NCBI GenBank assembly: GCA_002781365.1
Contig: PETN01000073.1
Span: 18,276-82,275, forward strand
Reading direction: 5' to 3'
Length of the DNA stretch: 64,000 nt
DNA from: Sulfurimonas sp. CG01_land_8_20_14_3_00_36_23
Lineage (GTDB): Bacteria > Campylobacterota > Campylobacteria > Campylobacterales > Sulfurimonadaceae
The position numbers were made by a program, and so were the translations under genes. The notes beneath the pieces are model-generated. The model was not told where the DNA came from, searched no databases, and saw only the letters and a list, made by a program, of their open reading frames with translations. The first letter of the stretch is position 1; each line of letters begins with the position of its first letter. Below are positions 36,080 to 42,055 of the stretch, piece after piece.

Positions 36080-36532
36080 ATGAGTAAAAATATTAAAGGC
36101 GGTTGTGCTTTGGCTTCGGATGATAGAAGTTTTAAAGAGCTTTGTCATATTCAAGGTTTAGATGATAACTTTGATTTACCTGATTTCAATGTTAAAGGTA
36201 AGAAAAAAGCTGTAGGAAATGGTGTTCCTCTTTCAATTGGGAGAGTTCTTGCAAAAGCTGTTTTAAATGTGACTGCTCCTGGGCGAATTAGTGTGAACGA
36301 TCGAGAAGTAAAAAGTGTGACTTCGCAGCAAGATAATAATGTGACTCACCAGGATAAAAAAAGATGTGCTTGCGGTTGTGGTCGTACTCTCATAGGAAGG
36401 AGAAAAACTTTTGACTCTACGTGCCGCAAAAGATTATCAAGAAAAAAAATAGTTATCGCACTGCAAAATACTCGAAATCTTTCAGAACTTCCTCTCCAGA
36501 ATTGCTGTGTTGATGTCAAATCTCATAAATAA
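36080..36532 (+). CDS. C5-cytosine DNA methyltransferase, C-terminal part plus Cys-rich tail (interrupted gene)
   Basis: 150 residues in the same frame as the preceding open frame. It contains motif X (KAVGNGVPLSIGRVLAKAV), needed to complete the SAM domain, then a VT-rich linker and a zinc-binding-like tail (CACGCGRTL and CRKRLSRKK). With the upstream part it would give one protein of about 309 residues. The intervening TGA could come from CGA (Arg) by one C-to-T change. The last 28 codons run through a 42-bp sequence that is repeated at 36987-37028, so the native C-terminus may also have been altered. Probably a pseudogene, unless the halves assemble as a split enzyme. Confidence 0.7.
   Translation: MSKNIKGGCALASDDRSFKELCHIQGLDDNFDLPDFNVKGKKKAVGNGVPLSIGRVLAKAVLNVTAPGRISVNDREVKSVTSQQDNNVTHQDKKRCACGCGRTLIGRRKTFDSTCRKRLSRKKIVIALQNTRNLSELPLQNCCVDVKSHK
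36449..36490. repeat. 42-bp direct repeat, left copy
   Basis: The 42 bp starting ATAGTTATCGCACTGC recur at 36987-37028 with one mismatch (36487 A versus 37025 G). The left copy lies in the methyltransferase tail. The right copy encodes the C-terminus of the minus-strand 63-residue protein, its probable native place. The 538-bp unit between them carries a small zinc-finger gene and a gene fragment. Confidence 0.85.
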
Positions 36533-36543
36533 AATAACAAAAA

Positions 36544-36831
36544 TTATGCTTCTTTTTTTGAATTTTTATTTTTTTGCTTACAAGTATTTGAGCAAAATTT
36601 GCTTTTCCCTGTTCCCAAAAATTCTTTTTTGCAAACATTACATATTACTAATTTTTGATTTCTTTTTTGAAGTTGTTTAGATGGATTGCTTTGTAATCCT
36701 GCCCAAATTGCTCTATGCTCTTGTGAGTCTTTTTTCCCATCTAGCCAATCAAAATAATCTTTTTTATTAAATCTAACAAAAGATACCATTGTTGCATTTT
36801 CATTTTTTTCAAATGATTCTATAACCGCCAT
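36544..36831 (-). CDS. Small protein with C-terminal zinc-finger-like motif
   Basis: A 95-residue minus-strand protein. The N-terminal part (MVSFVRFNKKDYFDWLDGKK) is unrecognised; a second Met at residue 15 is an alternative start. The C-terminus has CNVCKKEFLGTGKSKFCSNTC, a CxxC-x11-CxxxC zinc ribbon like those in small phage and plasmid DNA-associated proteins. It lies wholly between the two copies of the 42-bp repeat, so it may have arrived with that segment. No good ribosome site is seen. Confidence 0.5.
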   Translation of the reverse strand: MAVIESFEKNENATMVSFVRFNKKDYFDWLDGKKDSQEHRAIWAGLQSNPSKQLQKRNQKLVICNVCKKEFLGTGKSKFCSNTCKQKNKNSKKEA

Positions 36832-36843
36832 GCCAATTTTTAA

Positions 36844-36990
36844 AGCGTACTCCTCGCATATAAAAAAGAGCTTGAAAGAGCAGAAGATATAGTTGTAGGT
36901 GGGAATAGTGCTGAAAGAGCTTTAAAGGCTCTTATTTCAACAGAACAAGACAAAAAGACAATAGATAGATTAAACAAATATATTCGATAG
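36844..36990 (+). pseudogene. 3'-end fragment of an unidentified gene
   Basis: The plus strand is open from 36844 to TAG at 36988-36990 and reads as a well-formed helical C-terminus (AYKKELERAEDIVVGGNSAE, then LNKYIR). There is no start codon, and the frame is cut off upstream by TAA 36841-36843. It ends exactly where the right copy of the 42-bp repeat begins. It looks like the tail of a captured or truncated gene. The parent gene was not found in the window. Confidence 0.45.
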
Positions 36991-37028
36991 TTATCGCACT
37001 GCAAAATACTCGAAATCTTTCAGAGCTT
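36987..37028. repeat. 42-bp direct repeat, right copy
   Basis: The right copy of the repeat at 36449-36490 differs at one base. It covers the last codons and stop of the minus-strand 63-residue gene. The two copies are in the same orientation, 538 bp apart. Confidence 0.85.
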
Positions 37029-37182
37029 CATCTTTTGTTCTGTAATCTAAAATATCAGATTTTATTCCAGAGTCGTAATCAATTATTAATTGATAGCGAA
37101 TAGCTCCTGATTTAAAAATCATTCTCAGGAGAGTTAAACTTGATGACTCTCTTCTCTTGAATTTAATTTGACTTTCTATCAT
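36991..37182 (-). CDS. Small basic protein, minus-strand partner of the regulator module
   Basis: A 63-residue protein with a good ribosome site on the minus strand (AAAGGAATG upstream of the start). It has a basic N-terminus (QIKFKRRESSSLTLLRM) and a strand-rich middle. It is transcribed divergently from the small HTH gene at 37304, with two operator-like repeats between them, so it is likely part of a maintenance switch. Family unknown. Confidence 0.5.
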   Translation of the reverse strand: MIESQIKFKRRESSSLTLLRMIFKSGAIRYQLIIDYDSGIKSDILDYRTKDEALKDFEYFAVR

Positions 37183-37217
37183 TTTTCATTCCTTTTGTTT
37201 TTTTATGATAATATTAT

Positions 37218-37267
37218 AGCGTATTTCGCCATAAATAGCAAGAGAAAAAGCGTATTTCGTTATAAAT
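37218..37267. promoter_or_regulatory. Paired operator-like direct repeats between divergent genes
   Basis: AGCGTATTTCGCCATAAAT (37218-37236) and AGCGTATTTCGTTATAAAT (37249-37267) agree at 17 of 19 positions and are 31 bp apart, three helical turns. Each contains an ATTT...AAAT half-symmetry. They lie between the 63-residue minus gene and the 61-residue plus gene, where a repressor would control both promoters. The pattern is not seen elsewhere in the window. Confidence 0.55.
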
Positions 37268-37303
37268 TTGCAAATTTTTTAAAAATCTGTTATTCTTTTA
37301 ACT

Positions 37304-37489
37304 ATGATTAAAGATACAAAAATAAATGAACTCTTTGGTATTCCGATTCGGACTATTCAAGACATGAAAAACGCAGATAAGGACAACTGGCGGTTAAAAG
37401 TTTATACCTTTTTGAAAAATCAAGATGAAGAGGCACTCAAGGATTTTTTATCAAAAATCAATAGCCACGAAAAAAATCAAAATTCTTGA
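37304..37489 (+). CDS. Small HTH-type regulator of the element
   Basis: A 61-residue protein with the pattern INELFGIPIRTIQDMKNAD followed by NWRLKVYTFLK. This is typical of small phage-type DNA-binding proteins with a helix-turn-helix in the first 25 residues and an NWR-K-Y motif. It is divergent to the 63-residue gene across the AGCGTATTTCG repeats, so it is the best candidate for the element's own repressor. No ribosome site is evident, so translation may be weak or leaderless. Confidence 0.55.
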   Translation: MIKDTKINELFGIPIRTIQDMKNADKDNWRLKVYTFLKNQDEEALKDFLSKINSHEKNQNS

Positions 37490-38133
37490 TACTCTCTTCC
37501 TCTTTAAAAAAAATTTCTTTATTTCTTGAAAGTAGCGTTGTAGGGCAAATGAGTGGCTCTGCCACAAAATGCCCGAAATAAGCGGATTTTCTCATTAGTT
37601 GCCATCAGAACTCAACTCTTTATACTGTCGCTCTTTAGCGTCATTGCACGTTAAGCGTCCAGCGTTCCGCAACGACATAACAACATACAGAACTGTAAAT
37701 TAGGCATATAAAACTAAAGCAACTTTACAGACTATTCCCTATCTATAAGCAAAAAAAAATATTATAACGAGTGTTAATCTTTCAGCGTTGAGCCTCTTTT
37801 GATTTCAAAGAGCTAGCACTCTCTACTTCCTTTAAGTTCCCCTGCGGAGGCTTCTTATAAATTTTAGGTTAATTTTTGCTCAAAAAATCTTTTTTTTCAT
37901 AGTCATCTTTAAAATGTGTAAACTCACTGTAAACTTTTTAATTTATAAAACTTCGCTCTGGTCTTGCTTCTGTACAAATTAGTATTTACACTTGACGTAC
38001 ACCCCCTCTAATATCTTAGAATATCATCATTAACAAGTAGAAAAAAATACACTTTAGCACTTTTTTTCTATGAATGTTTTCCTGCTTGAAAGTTGATTTT
38101 TTTGCTTGTTATAAAATAAATTAAGGATTCAAT
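37490..38133 (+). other. Long structured non-coding region of the element (candidate replication origin / packaging signal)
   Basis: 644 bp without a credible gene. A nested hairpin lies at 37543-37574: GGGCA pairs with TGCCC and encloses GTGGC-TCT-GCCAC. A second stem pairs GTCATTGC (37640-37647) with GCAACGAC (37669-37676), seven of eight bases matching. AGCCTC near 37791 can pair with GAGGCT further down. Small ssDNA phages keep their plus- and minus-strand origins and packaging hairpin in one such region. The region ends with a strong promoter for the late genes. Confidence 0.5.
38086..38117 (+). promoter_or_regulatory. Strong promoter for the late small-protein genes
   Basis: TTGAAA at 38086-38091 and TATAAA(AT) starting at 38110 are 18 bp apart, close to the ideal sigma-70 arrangement. 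Ribosome site AAGGA and the ATG at 38134 follow. This is the best promoter seen in the element and suggests high expression of the two following proteins. Confidence 0.6.
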
Positions 38134-38505
38134 ATGCCATTATATGAAGTTGCCCAAAACTTTAATAACAATAGTGCAAAAATTTACGGCAAAATTAATA
38201 CCGACGCTATTACTATGCAAGGTCTTGTTGCTTTAATGCCTCTCGGTATGTCACTATTTGAGCCGACTGCTTCGGGAATTGTAGGTGTTCGTCGTGCTGC
38301 TCCAACTGTTTATTCAAACGCTTTAATCAGCTGTTTTGATAGTCTAGATAGAGCGTACAATACATCGTACATCAATCTTAAGTATGGTAAAGCCACATTG
38401 TCAGATGATGATATGGTTGTCGCATGTTTAGCTAAAGTAGAAGTTCCAAACGGTACTGCTTGTGATAAAGTAAATGCCAACAAAATTAAAAGAGTAGGAG
38501 TTTAA
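38134..38505 (+). CDS. Small probable virion structural protein 1
   Basis: A 123-residue protein with TTAAGGA before its ATG and a strong promoter upstream. It has one moderately hydrophobic stretch (MQGLVALMPLGMSLFEPTAS) and otherwise mixed strands. No signal peptide, enzyme motif or known family is recognised. It is paired with a similarly sized beta-rich protein 2 bp downstream, and a hairpin after the pair fits abundant coat-type proteins. Structural role is inferred from expression signals and context only. Confidence 0.5.
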   Translation: MPLYEVAQNFNNNSAKIYGKINTDAITMQGLVALMPLGMSLFEPTASGIVGVRRAAPTVYSNALISCFDSLDRAYNTSYINLKYGKATLSDDDMVVACLAKVEVPNGTACDKVNANKIKRVGV

Positions 38506-38507
38506 CC

Positions 38508-38864
38508 ATGCCAAAATTTAAAATTCGTGAAACATTTGCAAACGGTTCAAGCCACTCTTTATACATTCCTGCTGGTGATGAAGCTACTGCCTTAAGTGTT
38601 GCAAGTGCATTACTTGATGGTGAGTTAGAAGTTCTCCAAGCTCCGATTGACATTCCTGCAACTGCTCCCTCACCTACAAACGTTTCTTACAAAAGATTTG
38701 ATGTAATGGGAAAAAACATTGCGACTGGTAGTAAAACTTACCTTTCTTTCTTAGGTAAAACAACTGTTACAGATTTAGATGTTCAAGCTTTCTTGCTTAA
38801 CAAAACAATCAACACAGTAAAATTTGATGAAGTAACCGTATCAGTACGTTCTTACGTTATCTAA
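38508..38864 (+). CDS. Small probable virion structural protein 2
   Basis: A 118-residue beta-rich protein 2 bp after the previous gene. Strand-like segments (PKFKIRETFANGSSHSLYIP, KRFDVMGKNIATGSKTYLS, TVKFDEVTVSVRSYVI) would suit a small jelly roll or similar coat fold. It has no cysteine and no membrane helix. A hairpin follows at 38871-38885. The assignment as capsid component is inference; the family is unknown to me. Confidence 0.5.
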   Translation: MPKFKIRETFANGSSHSLYIPAGDEATALSVASALLDGELEVLQAPIDIPATAPSPTNVSYKRFDVMGKNIATGSKTYLSFLGKTTVTDLDVQAFLLNKTINTVKFDEVTVSVRSYVI

Positions 38865-38870
38865 CATTTA

Positions 38871-38885
38871 AGGGCTTCGTGCCCT
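38871..38885 (+). terminator. Hairpin after the two probable coat genes
   Basis: AGGGC (38871-38875) pairs with GCCCT (38881-38885) across TTCGT, followed by an A/T-rich run. It could be a partial terminator that lowers expression of the downstream genes, comparable in position to the terminator after the major coat gene of Ff phages. The stem is short. Confidence 0.4.
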
Positions 38886-38956
38886 GAATTATTTATATAT
38901 GAGTATTTTTATTAAGAACTACTTATTTCTAAACAATTAAGAAAAAAAGGAAAAAA

Positions 38957-39634
38957 ATGGCTACACAGTCCCAAATATTTAATACAATTTTGGATAAAAT
39001 CCAAACTCTTGCTACTAGTACAAGCGCACCAGATGAATTATCATATATAATCAATCAATTACAATCGGTCACTACTATGATTCGTAGTGGTTACCAATTC
39101 TCGGATGTAGATTTACAAGATTTACCTACTGCTATTAGAGCCGAAAATCAAGTACAAATTGATGAGCAAGTTGCTAGTTATGTCACTGAAATCCAAAACC
39201 TAATTAATCAAATAAGTTTACGTTCTGGTTTCGGCGATACTGCAAGTAGAATACACTTTCCTATCAGTGTTGCTGTTCGTTTAGTTTCTCACACTCATAC
39301 TCATCTTAAAACTAATATTCTATCTATTAAAAGGGTAATGTATAGTATTGATATCAGTGGGTATATTTATACGTCAACCAATCTTTATAATGCCTCAATC
39401 GGTTTTTTCACAAACACTCCTGATTCAATTGCAAGTATATCTACTAAAACTGATATAGGCTCAACGATTTCAGCTTATATTTCTGCTGATGGCTATATAG
39501 TTCTTGTCCTCGGTCATGCTTTGTCTAGTTGGGTAAACTATAAACTTTCTTGTGATTCTGCTCATCTAGCAACTAACACCCCTTTCGGTATTCTCGACAT
39601 GGCACTTTCAAATGTCGATACTGCACAATTTTAA
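38957..39634 (+). CDS. Probable spike or host-recognition protein
   Basis: A 225-residue protein with ribosome site AAGGAAAAAA. Residues 1-85 are helical (IFNTILDKIQTLAT, then SYVTEIQNLINQISLRS), suitable for a stalk or trimeric coil. Residues 90-225 are beta-rich, ending in repeated strands (ISAYISADGYIVLVLGHALS). This stalk-plus-beta-domain arrangement is common in phage receptor-binding proteins, and the next gene resembles a short family found beside tail fibres. No direct family match is claimed. Confidence 0.45.
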   Translation: MATQSQIFNTILDKIQTLATSTSAPDELSYIINQLQSVTTMIRSGYQFSDVDLQDLPTAIRAENQVQIDEQVASYVTEIQNLINQISLRSGFGDTASRIHFPISVAVRLVSHTHTHLKTNILSIKRVMYSIDISGYIYTSTNLYNASIGFFTNTPDSIASISTKTDIGSTISAYISADGYIVLVLGHALSSWVNYKLSCDSAHLATNTPFGILDMALSNVDTAQF

Positions 39635-39651
39635 GATAAGGATCGGAATAA

Positions 39652-39843
39652 ATGGATGAATTAATTTTAACTGCTGAGATGATCAAGCAGTATGAAGACA
39701 CGCAGTATATTAGAGATAGAAAAACGGCTTATAGCCAACTTAACCAAATGGAGTTAATTTTTAATGACAAAGTTAATGGTACTAACACATGGGAAGAGGC
39801 AATATTAGCAATTAAAGCTAAATATCCCAAGCCTACTGTATAA
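39652..39843 (+). CDS. Short phage-type protein often found next to fibre genes
   Basis: A 63-residue protein with AAGGATCGGAAT upstream. The pattern YIRDRKTAYSQLNQMELIF followed by WEEAILAIKAKYPKP resembles short proteins encoded beside fibre genes in many phages (pattern RKxxYPS...WxxxIxAVKxKYPKP). This supports a virion-end or host-range module at the right edge of the element. It overlaps the next gene by one base. Confidence 0.5.
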   Translation: MDELILTAEMIKQYEDTQYIRDRKTAYSQLNQMELIFNDKVNGTNTWEEAILAIKAKYPKPTV

Positions 39844-40073
39844 TGTTTGTTTCAAAAAGAGAATTAAATGATATTTATGATAGATTGAGAGACGCTGAAA
39901 ATTCTCTCTCTATCAACATCGAGCATGATAAAAACTTAGAGAGTCTTTTTAAAACGCACGATATTAATGAAATGAAAAAATACGATTCTATTGACGAATC
40001 AATCAAAAAGCTATCTCAGAATCAATATATTGCAGTAGGTATTCTTATAGCTTATGAGTATTTTACAAAATAG
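39843..40073 (+). CDS. Small protein with C-terminal membrane segment (holin- or XhlA-like)
   Basis: A 76-residue protein coupled to the preceding gene (TAATG). It is charged and helical for 55 residues (IDESIKKLSQNQ at the end) and finishes with a hydrophobic segment IAVGILIAYEYF. This layout resembles XhlA-type haemolysin or holin accessory proteins. It is the last gene of the element; its stop is about 40 bp before the host-type promoter of the next gene. Confidence 0.45.
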   Translation: MFVSKRELNDIYDRLRDAENSLSINIEHDKNLESLFKTHDINEMKKYDSIDESIKKLSQNQYIAVGILIAYEYFTK

Positions 40074-40104
40074 CACTTGACTTTTATTACGGAATTTTAA
40101 ATGA

Positions 40105-40120
40105 ACTTTAGATAGAATAA
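40105..40120 (+). promoter_or_regulatory. Probable native promoter of the prenyltransferase gene
   Basis: CTTTAGATAGAATAAG contains the same AGATAGAATA string seen before other host genes, about 30 bp upstream of the TTG start at 40148. It marks sequence that should be host-derived, so the right end of the element lies to its left. Confidence 0.45.
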
Positions 40121-40147
40121 GAGCTAATTATTTGAGAAGGTAAAAAG

Positions 40148-41008
40148 TTGCAAAAATATATTAATAAATTAAAAGATTTCAACGAACTTGTTATGTTTGA
40201 ACACTCGGTTTTTTCGTTACCTTTTATATTTATTGCAATGATTGTGGCGGCAGATGGATGGTTTGGTTTTTGGCTTCTCCTGATGGGTGCCTTAGCCGCT
40301 GTGAGTGCGAGAAATTTTGCTATGGGACTCAACCGATATGCAGATATTGACATCGACTCACAAAACCCAAGAACAAAAAATCGTCCAAATGCGGATGGTA
40401 GATTGACTCCAAGCGCCATCTTAATCTTCACAGTAGTAAATGCCATCATTTTTATTGCAGTCGCTTATATGATTAACCCTTTAGCGTTCTATCTGAGTGT
40501 TCCTATTTTGGTAGTGCTAGGAAGTTACTCCTACTTTAAAAGATTCTCATCGATGGCGCATGTGGTTCTTGGAGTGTCCTTAGGACTTGCTCCAATAGCG
40601 GGAGTAGTAGCAGTTCAAGCAAGCATACCCGCTTGGTCAGCTCTTTTAAGTTTAGGTGTGATTTTTTGGGTGGCTGGCTTTGATTTACTCTATTCGCTTC
40701 AAGATATAGAGTTTGATAAGAAGAACAATTTATACTCAATCCCCTCACGCTTTGGTTCAGAAGCAACACTCTTTATCTCATCACTTTTCCACATGCTAAG
40801 TGTAATCTTCTGGGCACTCTTTGTTTGGGTTGCAGAACTTGGCATTTTTGCTTTTGTCGCAGTCATCGTAGCGGCACTTATGTTAAGGTTTGAACACCAT
40901 ATTGTGCGAAAAGATTTTACAAAAATCGATATGGCTTTCTTTACCGTTAATGGCTATCTTGGCTTTGCATTTTTTATTTTAATTGTACTCGATAAGATTG
41001 TATCATGA
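40148..41008 (+). CDS. mqnP: UbiA-family polyprenyltransferase, probably of menaquinone synthesis (MqnP)
   Basis: A 286-residue integral membrane prenyltransferase with about eight helices. The two Asp-rich Mg-diphosphate motifs are NRYADIDID near residue 60 and SLQDIEFDKKNN near residue 183. Campylobacterota make menaquinone by the futalosine route, in which this UbiA-like enzyme (MqnP) acts; they have no ubiquinone. The start is TTG 40148 after GAAGG. It overlaps the next gene by four bases. In C. jejuni I recall the orthologue lying close to miaA, so the element seems to have inserted between old neighbours. Confidence 0.85.
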   Translation: MQKYINKLKDFNELVMFEHSVFSLPFIFIAMIVAADGWFGFWLLLMGALAAVSARNFAMGLNRYADIDIDSQNPRTKNRPNADGRLTPSAILIFTVVNAIIFIAVAYMINPLAFYLSVPILVVLGSYSYFKRFSSMAHVVLGVSLGLAPIAGVVAVQASIPAWSALLSLGVIFWVAGFDLLYSLQDIEFDKKNNLYSIPSRFGSEATLFISSLFHMLSVIFWALFVWVAELGIFAFVAVIVAALMLRFEHHIVRKDFTKIDMAFFTVNGYLGFAFFILIVLDKIVS

Positions 41009-41523
41009 GTGTTCGTTTAGTTCCCGCACCCATTAGCATCGTTTTTAGTGAAGCTTCAATAGATAAAGAGAGTTTCAACAGAGAGTACCATCAACTCAGC
41101 GAGTCGGATGATAATCCTATAAGCCAGTGGCTCAAACTTGCAAAAGCAAGAGGGGATACCTCTAACAGCGACCCTATTTTACTCAATCTTGTTGTGGAGC
41201 TACACAACAAGATTGATGCACTTGAAAGATTTTTAAAAAATGAAGAGCCTGTTCGTATCTCACTGAGTGAAGCGGCAGATATTGATTCCATCGGGTTTGA
41301 ACATTTTCATCTAAGTACGCCTCTTTTACAAGAGGGAAGTGAGTATTATGGGCGTATTGAGATGCCTGTGCATCCAAAGAGAGATGTTGGAGTTTTTTTT
41401 AAAGCAGAGAGTGACTCTTTGGCCCATATAGTAAAAATACATGACAGAGATGAAAAAGAGTGGGGTGCCTACTTAACTGCAAGAGAGAGAGTCCTGATTC
41501 GTGAAGCTAAAGAGACAAAATGA
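41005..41523 (+). CDS. Conserved hypothetical protein (PilZ-like beta-barrel possible)
   Basis: A 172-residue soluble protein. The N-terminal 90 residues are helical with a coiled segment (LVVELHNKIDALERFLKNEE). The C-terminal 80 residues are beta-rich, with RISLSEAADIDSIGFEHFHL and RIEMPVHPKRDVGVFFKAES. The pattern recalls the PilZ-like proteins of epsilonproteobacteria, but the RxxxR c-di-GMP motif is not evident. It overlaps both neighbours by four bases, forming one operon with mqnP, ftsW and murG. Confidence 0.6.
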   Translation: MSVRLVPAPISIVFSEASIDKESFNREYHQLSESDDNPISQWLKLAKARGDTSNSDPILLNLVVELHNKIDALERFLKNEEPVRISLSEAADIDSIGFEHFHLSTPLLQEGSEYYGRIEMPVHPKRDVGVFFKAESDSLAHIVKIHDRDEKEWGAYLTARERVLIREAKETK

Positions 41524-42047
41524 ATCTTGTAAATCTTGAATTTTTTACAATGGAGTATGTAGTTGTCGCAATGGCAGCTGTAATCCTATACCTTTTATAC
41601 TATGTTTATACAAAAGATTCCGAGTATCATAAAAATATCCACTCCGTTGCAACTGTTGTTGAAGAGTTAAATAGAGATATTTTTTACCTCAAGAAAAAAG
41701 TTGTTGACACACAAAATGGTTTAAAAAGTAACTCTCAAAGAATGAATGATGAAGAGATATATCAAGAGATTGAGCGAAGTGTTTATGATATGGTGCAACC
41801 ACTCTCTCAAAGTTTAAAAAGAGTCCAAGAGAGTCTTCAAGCGATTGATGTTCAGATAGATAATCGTATCTCTTCTTTAGAAAATGGAGTGAAGCAGATC
41901 TCTATCCCAGCCTCTGTTCATGGCAATGATGACCAAAAAATCATATCACTCTACAAGCAAGGCGTCTCGTTGGATACCATTTCAAAAGAGTTGCATATTT
42001 CAAAGCCAGAAGTTGAGTTTGTTTTAAAAATCAACAAAATTAAATAG
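41520..42047 (+). CDS. Membrane-anchored coiled-coil protein with C-terminal HTH-like segment
   Basis: A 175-residue protein. One N-terminal membrane helix (YVVVAMAAVILYLLYYVY) is followed by a coiled coil (residues 45-125) and a C-terminal IISLYKQGVSLDTISKELHI that reads like a helix-turn-helix. This layout recurs in Campylobacterota next to cell-wall genes. It may be a scaffold tied to the division or wall machinery encoded downstream. No enzymatic motif. Confidence 0.65.
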   Translation: MNLVNLEFFTMEYVVVAMAAVILYLLYYVYTKDSEYHKNIHSVATVVEELNRDIFYLKKKVVDTQNGLKSNSQRMNDEEIYQEIERSVYDMVQPLSQSLKRVQESLQAIDVQIDNRISSLENGVKQISIPASVHGNDDQKIISLYKQGVSLDTISKELHISKPEVEFVLKINKIK

Positions 42048-42055
42048 GCACTTGT

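Larger units (their letters stand above)
28017..40090. mobile_element. Integrated 12-kb phage-like element with IS110-family recombinase
   Basis: Between miaA and the prenyltransferase gene lies a block of about 12 kb. It has an IS110-type recombinase at the left edge, then replication, lysis and small virion-like genes, regulators facing both ways and a long structured non-coding region. It contains none of the GGCATGTGGAAAT motifs that pepper the host genes on both sides. Exact ends are not resolved. The left limit lies between the miaA promoter and the recombinase gene, and the right limit between the last element gene (stop at 40073) and the host-type promoter near 40110. ACGGAATTT is present near both ends (28085 and 40089). 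No packaging ATPase is encoded. Confidence 0.8.

Noticed and set aside
28132..40073. Inovirus (filamentous phage) identity of the element
   Set aside because: Rep, possible ssDNA-binding protein and an IS110/Piv-like integrase fit, but the hallmark Zot/pI ATPase and a typical short coat protein with signal peptide and single helix are missing.
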